Shown here: piece after piece, positions 42,933-50,316 of the stretch
How the letters are laid out: each line of letters opens with the position of its first letter
Numbering within the stretch: position 1 is the stretch's first letter
Source: Anaerolineales bacterium
Lineage (GTDB): Bacteria; Chloroflexota; Anaerolineae; Anaerolineales; Villigracilaceae
Length of the DNA stretch: 64,000 bases
Assembly: GCA_016927315.1 (NCBI GenBank)
Contig: JAFGMV010000079.1
Coordinates: 53,249-117,248 of the forward strand
Direction: 5' to 3'
Translations under genes and position numbers: made by a program
The notes under the pieces: generated by a model
The model's input: only the letters and a program-made list of their open reading frames with translations
Told to the model about the DNA's origin: nothing
The model's database searches: none

Positions 42933-43357
42933 ACATCTATTTTTCCTGTTCGGTTACCGGCGGCAGGGAGTATGAAGCAATTTACCAGGAGATCGTACAA
43001 TCTCTGCAGGAGGACGGGCATGAGATACCCACTGCCGAACTGGCCGGCGCCGATATCGTTGAAAAAGAACAAACAGCTGATCCTGAAGATATCTACTCAC
43101 GGGATATGAACTGGATCAGGGCTTGCGACCTGCTGGTAGCTGAAATCAGTGCACCATCGCATGGCGTCGGGTACGAAATCGGCTTTGCACTTTCCAGAGG
43201 GAAACCGGTATTCTGCCTGCATGAGGCGGGTCGCCCGGTCTCAAAAATGATAACCGGAAATCCAGACCCAAAGTTGAAGGTCAGGGCGTATACCGGCAGC
43301 GCCATGGCGATAGGAATCATCAGAGATTTTCTTGCAGAGTTGCAGGCCGGTATGTGA
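42929..43357 (+). CDS. Nucleoside 2-deoxyribosyltransferase-like (DNPH1/RCL-type) protein
   Basis: 142 residues. NIYFSCSVTGGREYEAIYQEIVQSL is the substrate-binding start of RCL/DNPH1-type enzymes, and YSRDMNWIRACDLLVAEIS followed by PSHGVGYEIGFAL is the conserved core, with the catalytic Glu in GYEIG. Human DNPH1 hydrolyses 5-hydroxymethyl-dUMP and related deoxynucleoside monophosphates. The likely role here is sanitation or salvage of nucleotides. That suits its place in an operon led by ssb. The start overlaps the previous stop by 4 bp. Confidence 0.85.
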   Translation: MNIYFSCSVTGGREYEAIYQEIVQSLQEDGHEIPTAELAGADIVEKEQTADPEDIYSRDMNWIRACDLLVAEISAPSHGVGYEIGFALSRGKPVFCLHEAGRPVSKMITGNPDPKLKVRAYTGSAMAIGIIRDFLAELQAGM

Positions 43358-43480
43358 AGAAAATCACTAACAAAGAGTGACTTTTGACTTTGCGTTTGCA
43401 GAAAATCAGTCGTATGATTGTGAATGGAGACGGCATTACAGACACCTCCAAGATGCTCCTCACTGTCTCCTCCTTTGGCG

Positions 43481-43520
43481 AATAGCATCGTCGGGTGCAA
43501 TTGCACCCGACGATGCTATT
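43481..43520. terminator. 40-bp perfect palindrome between convergent units
   Basis: Two 20-base arms (43481-43500 and 43501-43520) are exactly complementary with no spacer, beginning AATAGCATCG. As RNA it forms an 18-bp hairpin with a 4-base loop on either strand. The T-run is weak (TTTCTTTG on plus, none on minus). The stop codon of the minus-strand kinase (43518-43516) lies inside it. A bidirectional terminator is the simplest reading. Confidence 0.65.
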
Positions 43521-45471
43521 TCTTTGCAAGATCAGTTTTTCGTTGCTTTTGAGTGACTGTTTCGTGGGCCGGTAAAACCACAAAAAACGTGGAGCCTTGC
43601 CCCTCTTTTGACTCTACCCAAACTCGTCCCTGGTGACTGTCCACGATTGACTTGACAATCGCCAATCCCAATCCCGAACCGGGTGTGTCGCCCGGGATAT
43701 TGCTGGCACGGTAAAACTTGTCAAATACCAGGGATTGTTCTTCTAACGGGATCCCGGGACCGGAATCACTGATGATCAGGATCAACTGCCGATCTTCCTG
43801 CTTTATGCTCACAGTGATCTTGCCCCCCTCATGAGAATACTTGATCGCATTGGTCAGCAGGTTATCCAGCATTTGCTTCAACCGGATGGGATTTCCTCTC
43901 AACGGGGATAATTTCTTTTCAATATCGACATTGACCTGGAGGTTCTTCTGTTGAATAGCTGGCTGCAGGTTATCAAGAATATACTGCGAGATGCCATCCA
44001 GGCGGACAACCTCACGACGGGTGTCGAAACCGGCTTCAATTCGCTCCAGATCTAGCAGGTCATTGACCAGGGCAGTAATGTGACGGATGCTTTCCTGGAT
44101 ATGCTCGACGAAGTCCTGCTGTTGGGCATTGAGGTCTCCCACCCGGCTTAACAGATCGGTATACCCCAAGACAGAGGTAAGGGGAGAGCGCAGATCATGG
44201 GAGATGGTGTACACGAAATCATTCTTGATGTGATCGAGTTCTTTCAGGTAAGTGATATCCTGGATGGTAATCACAGCACCCACATTTGGGATCGGGGTGA
44301 ACTGTGCGTTGAAAACACGCCCATCCTCAAAATTGACCTCATGGTACCGCAAGGCTTTTTCCCCGGTACGGTCAAGTAGTGTCCTGATATCAGGATGAGT
44401 GATTACATCCAGAACCGGCCGGTTTTCGAAATTACCTTCTTCCTCAAAGATCGAATATACGGCATCATTGGCAAACAAGATGCGATCGTTTTCATCCAGG
44501 ATCAGGACACCGTCCTCAATATTGCTGAATGTCGTTTCAAACTTTTTTCGTTCGCTTTCAGATTCAGAATACAACCTGGCGTTTTCGATTGCAATTGCGG
44601 CATATTCAGCCAGTACTGTCATCAACAAGGTATCGTGATCGTTGAATGGACGATCCTTTTCCCGGTTATCAACCCCCAGCACTCCAATAATTCGTTCTCC
44701 AAGCTGCATCGGCACATAGATCAGGGAATGGACCAGGTAGGAGGTTTTTATCTTAACCTGGGTGGATTCGTTGAGCAGGATGCTCTTCCCCGTCCGAAAA
44801 ACCTGTCCGGCAAGCGTATCAGAAACGGGCAGCCGGAATTCCTTTACAAAGCCATCTTCAAAGTTATAACCTGAACGCATGTACAGTTCATTACTGTCAT
44901 TATCTACCATCAACAGGCTGCCGCCATCCGAATGTGTCAACCCGACTGCAGCCTCAACCACATTCTTCAAAACCTGGTCCAGGTCAAGCGTTCCGGTGAT
45001 ATCCCTTCCCAGGTTGACCAGGGTTTCCAATTCTTTCACACGCCGTTCAAGGGACATGGTCGATCGTTGTATCTCATTACGAACCCAATCCCCCATATGC
45101 TTTGCCCGCATCAGGCAAGCTTCAACGATTGTTACCGTATCGTCCATGTTCAGGGGGGACTGCAAAATACCGCCAATCCCAATTTGGAGCGCTGCCTGTG
45201 TCAATTCAAGTGTGGGATGTTCTGAATATAAGACAACCGGCAGTGTAGGGAAACGCTCGATTGAAGCCCCGGCGATCTCGATACCATTCCTGCCGGCGAA
45301 TGTCTGTCCTACCAGGATCAGTTCGGGAAAATACTCCCGCAGGTTTTTCTCCAGGGCAGCCTGACTGTCAACGACAAGAAGATCATATTGTTTTGAACGC
45401 AGTGCACGTTCAAAAAATTGTCGGGTTGATGGATCGTCTATTGCCAGTAAAATCTGCTCGGTTTTTCCCAT
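43516..45471 (-). CDS. Hybrid-like histidine kinase: pseudo-receiver, GAF, PAS, HisKA, HATPase
   Basis: 651 residues, cytoplasmic. The N-terminal receiver-like domain (1-125) keeps the acidic pair (LLAIDDPS), but the phosphoacceptor strand reads LILVGQTF where Asp is expected, and the conserved Lys before Pro is Gln (GILQSPL). GAF (about 150-310) and PAS (about 320-425) follow. The kinase core has H-box ISHDLRSP near 430, N-box LTNAIKYSH, G1 DSGPGIP and G2 GSGLGLAI. The receiver cannot be phosphorylated normally and probably acts as a fixed interaction module. It lies 18 bp downstream of the next listed signalling gene on the same strand, so the two are one unit. Confidence 0.9.
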   Translation of the reverse strand: MGKTEQILLAIDDPSTRQFFERALRSKQYDLLVVDSQAALEKNLREYFPELILVGQTFAGRNGIEIAGASIERFPTLPVVLYSEHPTLELTQAALQIGIGGILQSPLNMDDTVTIVEACLMRAKHMGDWVRNEIQRSTMSLERRVKELETLVNLGRDITGTLDLDQVLKNVVEAAVGLTHSDGGSLLMVDNDSNELYMRSGYNFEDGFVKEFRLPVSDTLAGQVFRTGKSILLNESTQVKIKTSYLVHSLIYVPMQLGERIIGVLGVDNREKDRPFNDHDTLLMTVLAEYAAIAIENARLYSESESERKKFETTFSNIEDGVLILDENDRILFANDAVYSIFEEEGNFENRPVLDVITHPDIRTLLDRTGEKALRYHEVNFEDGRVFNAQFTPIPNVGAVITIQDITYLKELDHIKNDFVYTISHDLRSPLTSVLGYTDLLSRVGDLNAQQQDFVEHIQESIRHITALVNDLLDLERIEAGFDTRREVVRLDGISQYILDNLQPAIQQKNLQVNVDIEKKLSPLRGNPIRLKQMLDNLLTNAIKYSHEGGKITVSIKQEDRQLILIISDSGPGIPLEEQSLVFDKFYRASNIPGDTPGSGLGLAIVKSIVDSHQGRVWVESKEGQGSTFFVVLPAHETVTQKQRKTDLAKK

Positions 45472-45489
45472 TTCAGATCAATAAGGATC

Positions 45490-46653
45490 CTATGATTTCT
45501 TTGGAACCGGTGGAATTGTATTTTCCACCGCATGAGTCAGGCGGTGGATGGAGGCTCGTATTTCTTTCACTCTCTCTTCCTGGGCGGCAGACAACGCCTC
45601 ACCGTTGTCGTCCAGGAGTGTTTCAAGCAGTGGAATTACTTTTTGCAATTCGACACTGGCTGTTTCCCTCAAGTTCTCCAGGGAGGCGTTTTTCTTTTCT
45701 TCTCCGCTGCGGGCGATCTCCGCGCTCCTCTCCAGGGCCCGGAACAGCTGTGCGTTGACCAGTGAAATTGAAGCGTAATCGGCTGCCGTTTCCAACAGGG
45801 TTTGTTCCAGCTGCCCAAAGAGTGTTTCCGACTCGCGCACCATGATCAGCATACCAATGACTTCTTCCCGGGCTTTGATCGGAATGACCGCGGCTGCTTT
45901 TCCCAGGGCTGCGATCCTGAGCTTCTGCATCGGTTCACCGGTGATTGTCAGGGATTCTCCCGAGAGTGCTACCAGGGAGCTGACGCCATCTTCCAGCGGC
46001 TGCCCAACTTTCTTGGCCCACCCGGGGGGCAGGTTTCGAAAAACGGTAAGCAGGAACTTATTCGTCTGCCCGTCCCTCAGGGAAAGCCAGCCGATATCGG
46101 CCCGGCTGATCTGTAAGGCGCCCTCGATGATCCGGTCGAACAACTTTCGCTGGTCTGTCTCAGAAACGACAGCTTTCCCCAGGGAGATCAGGGTGGTCAG
46201 TTCCCGCACCTTTTGCTGCAGTTCCTGGTTGGCTTCCTCGAGCTGCGAGCGAAGCCGCTGCCGTGTCCGGGCTTCACGTACCTGCTTCATAGCCCTTTCG
46301 ATCGTGGCTGCAATCTCGGCGTCCTTGGCCGGCCATAATAGATAATCAGTGGCTCCCATACGGAAAGCCTGGATTAAATCCAGCTCTTCCCCTCCTTCCG
46401 CCAGCATGACAAATGAGCTTTTAAAACCCTGAGAAGTCAGGGCGACCAGCAGATCGGTACCCCTTAAGCCGGGTAAGTTCAGGTTGATTATCAATAGATC
46501 GGGAGAGAATTCAGGCGCCTGCTTCAAGGCAACATTGGCATCCATGGCGACAAGTACTTCATATCCAAGCGGTTGAAGAACCTGGCGGGCAATCTGGTCA
46601 CTGATATCGGGATCACTTTCAACCAGTAAGATGCGTTCACCTGTTGGGGTCAT
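45490..46653 (-). CDS. Pseudo-receiver plus GAF signalling protein
   Basis: 387 residues from the ATG at 46653 (CAGGGA upstream; a GTG at 46659 is too close to it). The receiver domain (1-125) keeps the acidic pair in LLVESDPD. It has LLIINLNLPG, where Asn replaces the phosphoacceptor Asp, and YLLWPA, where Trp replaces the conserved Lys. A coiled-coil (about 125-155, RLRSQLEEANQELQQKVREL) and a GAF domain (about 160-310) follow, then a helical C-terminus of ~75 residues. There is no kinase or DNA-binding output. It probably modulates the kinase encoded just downstream. Confidence 0.85.
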   Translation of the reverse strand: MTPTGERILLVESDPDISDQIARQVLQPLGYEVLVAMDANVALKQAPEFSPDLLIINLNLPGLRGTDLLVALTSQGFKSSFVMLAEGGEELDLIQAFRMGATDYLLWPAKDAEIAATIERAMKQVREARTRQRLRSQLEEANQELQQKVRELTTLISLGKAVVSETDQRKLFDRIIEGALQISRADIGWLSLRDGQTNKFLLTVFRNLPPGWAKKVGQPLEDGVSSLVALSGESLTITGEPMQKLRIAALGKAAAVIPIKAREEVIGMLIMVRESETLFGQLEQTLLETAADYASISLVNAQLFRALERSAEIARSGEEKKNASLENLRETASVELQKVIPLLETLLDDNGEALSAAQEERVKEIRASIHRLTHAVENTIPPVPKKS

Positions 46654-46774
46654 AGTCACTTTCCCTGAGAAGACTTCTCATTTTTTGTGATTGTAACACT
46701 TTTTGTATTTAAAAATTCGCCTTTGCAAGAATGATATACTTAAATCCAATATCCATAAAGCGAGGCAGACGTTT

Positions 46775-48352
46775 ATGAGCGATGAGTATTTGTGGTGGCG
46801 CGACGGGGTTATCTATCAAATCTATCCGCGTTCATATTCAGACAGTAATGGGGATGGGTTCGGAGACCTGCCAGGGATCATATCCCGGCTGGACTATCTG
46901 GAATCTCTGGGGGTTGATGCGATCTGGCTGTCGCCGGTTTATCCCAGTCCTGACGCCGATTTTGGGTACGACATCAGCAATCATGTTGATATCGATCCGC
47001 GCTTTGGCGACCTGAGCGATTTTGAAGAACTGCTTGCCCGGGCCCATCAACGGAATATTCGTGTCATTCTGGACCTGGTTTTGAACCATACCTCTGACCA
47101 GCATGCCTGGTTCCGGGAATCCGCTGCCAGCCGTACCAACCCCAAAGCGGATTGGTATATCTGGCGTGAACAGCGCAATGACTGGCAGTCCGCTTTTGGC
47201 GGTAAAGCCTGGACCTATGTTCCGGAACGCGACCAATACTACTACCATATGTTCCTGGAAGAGCAGCCGGATGTCAACTGGCGCAATCCTGAAGTGCGTC
47301 AGGCACAGCTGGAGGTGGTCCGGTTCTGGCTGGAGCGCGGTGTGGATGGTTTCCGCCTGGATGTTTTCAATGCCTATTTCAAAGACGATCAGTTCCGGAA
47401 CAATCCCCCAGCCTGGGGGATACGAGCTTTCGACCGCCAGCGCCACATCTACGACTGCGACCGCCCGGAGATGCTGCCCCTGTTGAAAGAGATGCGCGGC
47501 ATCCTGGACCAATACGACGAGCGCTATGCAGTCGGCGAAACCTTTGGCAGTGATCCCAACTATGCGGCATTGTATTCCGGGCCAGATATGCTGCAGGCAG
47601 CCTTTAACTTTGATTTCACACACCGCCCTTTCTCTGCCAGGCAGTTCCTGGATGCCATCCTAAACTGGGAACAGGCTTCCGGGGAACAGGTCTGGCCAAA
47701 TTATGTGCTCAGCAATCACGATGTAAAACGCTCCGCAACCCGTTATGCCCGGGGAGAAGACGATGCCCGGGCCAGGGTTATGCTGGCGCTGCTGCTGACC
47801 ATGCGCGGCACGCCCTTTCTTTACTATGGTGAAGAGATCGGTATGCGGGATATCTCCCTGAGGAGAGACCAGATCCTGGATCCACCGGGCAAGAAATACT
47901 GGCCGCTCTATAAAGGCCGGGATGGCTGCCGCAGCCCGATGCAGTGGGACCGGTCGGAAAATGCCGGTTTCTCTTCGGGTGAGCCCTGGCTGCCTGTCCA
48001 CCCGAATTATCCGCTGCGTAATGCTGCTGCGCAAGAAATGGACCCGCACTCGCTGCTGAACCTGACCCGCAGGCTGATAAAACTGCGCCGGGAGCAGGCT
48101 GCCCTGCGCAGGGGAACTTTCAATTACCGCGCAGGAAAGGGCAGTAAAGCCCTGGTCTACGAACGAAGAGATGAAGCACAGGCTGTCCTGGTTGCCCTGA
48201 ACTTTTCCGGTACGCCGGTCAGGGTATCCGTGAACACCGATGAACAGGTTGAATGGCAGCTGCTGCTTTCAACCCACAGGGAAACCGCTCCTCAGGTACG
48301 GCCTGACCTGGACCTGGCGCCCTATGAAGTTTGTCTTCTGCTAGAAGCATGA
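46775..48352 (+). CDS. GH13 alpha-glucosidase (oligo-1,6-glucosidase/trehalose-hydrolase group)
   Basis: 525 residues from the ATG at 46775. The GH13 barrel is complete: WWRDGVIYQIYPRSYSDSNGDGFGD start (shown in parts), region I DLVLNHTSD, region II GFRLDVFN with the nucleophile Asp, region III AVGETFG with the acid/base Glu, and region IV LSNHDVKR with the transition-state Asp. The QPDVNWRNP loop points to the oligo-1,6-glucosidase/alpha-glucosidase group. It should release glucose from the non-reducing end of short alpha-glucans in the cytoplasm. No signal peptide. A glycosyltransferase gene follows after 16 bp. Confidence 0.92.
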   Translation: MSDEYLWWRDGVIYQIYPRSYSDSNGDGFGDLPGIISRLDYLESLGVDAIWLSPVYPSPDADFGYDISNHVDIDPRFGDLSDFEELLARAHQRNIRVILDLVLNHTSDQHAWFRESAASRTNPKADWYIWREQRNDWQSAFGGKAWTYVPERDQYYYHMFLEEQPDVNWRNPEVRQAQLEVVRFWLERGVDGFRLDVFNAYFKDDQFRNNPPAWGIRAFDRQRHIYDCDRPEMLPLLKEMRGILDQYDERYAVGETFGSDPNYAALYSGPDMLQAAFNFDFTHRPFSARQFLDAILNWEQASGEQVWPNYVLSNHDVKRSATRYARGEDDARARVMLALLLTMRGTPFLYYGEEIGMRDISLRRDQILDPPGKKYWPLYKGRDGCRSPMQWDRSENAGFSSGEPWLPVHPNYPLRNAAAQEMDPHSLLNLTRRLIKLRREQAALRRGTFNYRAGKGSKALVYERRDEAQAVLVALNFSGTPVRVSVNTDEQVEWQLLLSTHRETAPQVRPDLDLAPYEVCLLLEA

Positions 48353-48368
48353 CAACCCTGATCCCTTA

Positions 48369-49352
48369 ATGACTGAGAACAGCATGAACCTCAAACATTT
48401 TGATATTGCTGCGGTCATCCCTGCCTACCGGGTCGAACGTGAAATTGAAGAAGTCCTGGCAGGCTTGCCCGATACCCTGAAGCATATTATTGTGGTGGAT
48501 GATTGCTCTCCGGATCGGACCGGGGAATTGGTCCGAAAAGCGGCTGAGAAAGATCCGCGGGTGATCCTGGTCCGGCATGAAAAGAACCAGGGCGTGGGCG
48601 GCGCCATGCTGACTGGCTTCCGCAAGGCCCTGGACCTTGGGGTCCAGGTCGTGGTCAAGATCGATGGCGATGGTCAAATGGATCCGGCTTATATCCCGGC
48701 CCTGGTTTCACCCCTGCTGCAGGGGAAAGCTGATTACGCCAAAGGTAACCGCTTTCGGGATTTTGAGGCTCTGCGGGAAATGCCTGTCCATCGCCGTATG
48801 GGGAATATGGGCCTGAGCTTTCTCTCCAAGGCTGTCACTGGCTACTGGAACTGCTTTGATCCCACCAATGGGTATTTCGCTATCCGGGCCGAAGTACTGG
48901 AACTGCTTCCATTCACGGCGATTGCCAAAACCTACTACTTCGAGACCTCTATGCTGGCCGAACTGTACCTGCTGGGGGCCAGTGTCATCGACATCCCTAT
49001 TCCGGCCCGCTACCGGGAGGAGACTTCGAATATTGTCCTGTATCACGTTATGTTTGAGTTTCCTTTCAAGCTGACCCAGACTTTCCTGCGCCGTATGGTG
49101 TTGAAGAATTTCCTGTATGATTTCTCGATGCTGTCCATCTATTTGCTGACAGGATTACCCCTGTTCTTCTTCGGTCTGATCTTTGGAACCGTCAAATGGG
49201 TCGAGTATTACAACCTTGGCGTCACTGCACCGACTGGCACCGTCATGTTGGCCACACTGCCGGTCATCCTGGGGATCCAGATTCTGCTTGCGGCAGCGGC
49301 TATTGATCTGCAATCCATCCCGAAAGAACCGCTCTCCAAACCGCTCGTCTGA
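48369..49352 (+). CDS. Glycosyltransferase family 2, polyprenol-phosphate-type (DPM-like) with C-terminal TMs
   Basis: 327 residues. GT-A core: IAAVIPAYRVEREIEEVL, IIVVDDCSPDRTGELV, HEKNQGVGGAMLTGF, and VVKIDGDGQMDP with the DXD. The C-terminal third has two long hydrophobic segments (LSIYLLTGLPLFFFGLIFG and TVMLATLPVILGIQILLAAAA), as in GtrB/DPMS-type enzymes that load sugars onto polyprenyl phosphate. It should make a lipid-linked sugar donor for glycan or protein modification. An ATG at 48384 is an alternative start. It is followed 9 bp later by a methyltransferase gene. Confidence 0.88.
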   Translation: MTENSMNLKHFDIAAVIPAYRVEREIEEVLAGLPDTLKHIIVVDDCSPDRTGELVRKAAEKDPRVILVRHEKNQGVGGAMLTGFRKALDLGVQVVVKIDGDGQMDPAYIPALVSPLLQGKADYAKGNRFRDFEALREMPVHRRMGNMGLSFLSKAVTGYWNCFDPTNGYFAIRAEVLELLPFTAIAKTYYFETSMLAELYLLGASVIDIPIPARYREETSNIVLYHVMFEFPFKLTQTFLRRMVLKNFLYDFSMLSIYLLTGLPLFFFGLIFGTVKWVEYYNLGVTAPTGTVMLATLPVILGIQILLAAAAIDLQSIPKEPLSKPLV

Positions 49353-49361
49353 AAGGTTAAT

Positions 49362-50042
49362 ATGAAAAACAAGGATTTCGAAACTTATAAAAGCAGGTTT
49401 ATCACTGCCATCCGGGAGGTCCTGAACAATGCCGAACCCGGCTCCCTGGACGAAGCCGCCTTTCCGGCTTATTCACATCCCAATCCTGTTGTCAATCACC
49501 TGTTCTGGAAACGGATTCATACCGTGATCAACCACATCGAGCGCAGCCAGCCTTACGAGTCGATCCTTGACTTCGGCTGCGGCAGCGGGGTAATGCTGCC
49601 CTGCCTTGCACAGGTTTCCAACCGGGTCATTGCGGTGGATGTCGACCTGGCGCCCCTGAAGAAGGTCGGTGAGTATATCACTTTCGCAGAGAACATCTCT
49701 GTTTATGACGCCCGGGACCCTCATAATCAGAAATTCCCAACGGCCTCTTTCGATCTGGTGATCGCCCTGGATGTACTGGAGCATGTCCAGGATCTGGAGC
49801 AGACCCTGCGCCGCCTGGTCAGCCTGCTCAAGCCCGGCGGGCAGGTGATCGTCTCTGGCCCAACCGAGAACCTCTTTTACCAGGTCGGCCGCTGGCTGGC
49901 TGGCCCGGAATATTCCGGCGACTATCACGAGCGTACGATCGGCGATATCAGAGCGGCCTTCCAACCACTCGGGGCCGTCCGGCGCTTGAGAACCCTGTAT
50001 CCATTTTTGCCCTTGTTTGAGATTTTTACCGTTACAAGATAA
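49362..50042 (+). CDS. Class I SAM-dependent methyltransferase
   Basis: 226 residues. SAM loop SILDFGCGSGVMLPCLA, acidic motif VIAVDVDLAPLKKV, motif IV FDLVIALDVLEHVQD, and LLKPGGQVIVSGPTENL. These define a UbiE/BioC-like methyltransferase of small molecules or lipids. The C-terminus is basic and hydrophobic. It lies directly after a polyprenol-type glycosyltransferase gene with AAGG before the ATG, so it may methylate a sugar or lipid in the same pathway (inference). Confidence 0.82.
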   Translation: MKNKDFETYKSRFITAIREVLNNAEPGSLDEAAFPAYSHPNPVVNHLFWKRIHTVINHIERSQPYESILDFGCGSGVMLPCLAQVSNRVIAVDVDLAPLKKVGEYITFAENISVYDARDPHNQKFPTASFDLVIALDVLEHVQDLEQTLRRLVSLLKPGGQVIVSGPTENLFYQVGRWLAGPEYSGDYHERTIGDIRAAFQPLGAVRRLRTLYPFLPLFEIFTVTR

Positions 50043-50131
50043 GGGCCCCCGCAAGCGCCCACAGTTCTGTGCCGGCAGGAAGAAAAGAATATTCCAGGCG
50101 TTTGGGGTTAAGTCCGATATATTTCTCGAAT

Positions 50132-50212
50132 CACCACGGTGTTTTGGTCGGTTCACCGTGGTGTTTTCTATAATCCACCGTGGTGTTTCGATCGAAGCAC
50201 CACGGTGTTTTC
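50132..50212. repeat. Four 10-bp CACCRYGGTG operator-like sites at exact 22-bp spacing
   Basis: Sites at 50132-50141 (CACCACGGTG), 50154-50163 and 50176-50185 (CACCGTGGTG), and 50198-50207 (CACCACGGTG). Each is followed by GTTT, three of them by GTTTT. Start-to-start distance is 22 bp in all three intervals, about two helical turns, so all sites face one side of the DNA. The inner two are the reverse complement of the outer two. The array ends 67 bp before the -35 box of the next gene. It is best read as a binding array for a multimeric regulator. Confidence 0.85.
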
Positions 50213-50274
50213 GAGATCACATGGCGTATCGCTGGCAGTAGAATTCGAAGGGTTTTAATCGGTACTGCTCAGGC

Positions 50275-50316
50275 TTGTTTTTTCCGGCGGGGATTGTATA
50301 CTGGATTATGATGATG
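50275..50316 (+). promoter_or_regulatory. Promoter overlapping the start of the DNA-methylase-like gene (leaderless)
   Basis: TTGTTT (50275-50280), a 16-base spacer and TATACT (50297-50302), then three in-frame ATG codons at 50308, 50311 and 50314. Transcription should begin at 50308-50311. No ribosome site is present. Confidence 0.6.

Noticed and set aside
50169..50174. TATAAT inside the operator array as a second promoter
   Set aside because: It lies between sites 2 and 3 with no -35 and no start codon nearby; the promoter at 50275-50302 explains the gene better.
50132..50212. Short CRISPR-like array
   Set aside because: Units are only 10-15 bp and intervals 22 bp, with alternating orientation and no cas genes. 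It fits an operator array better.
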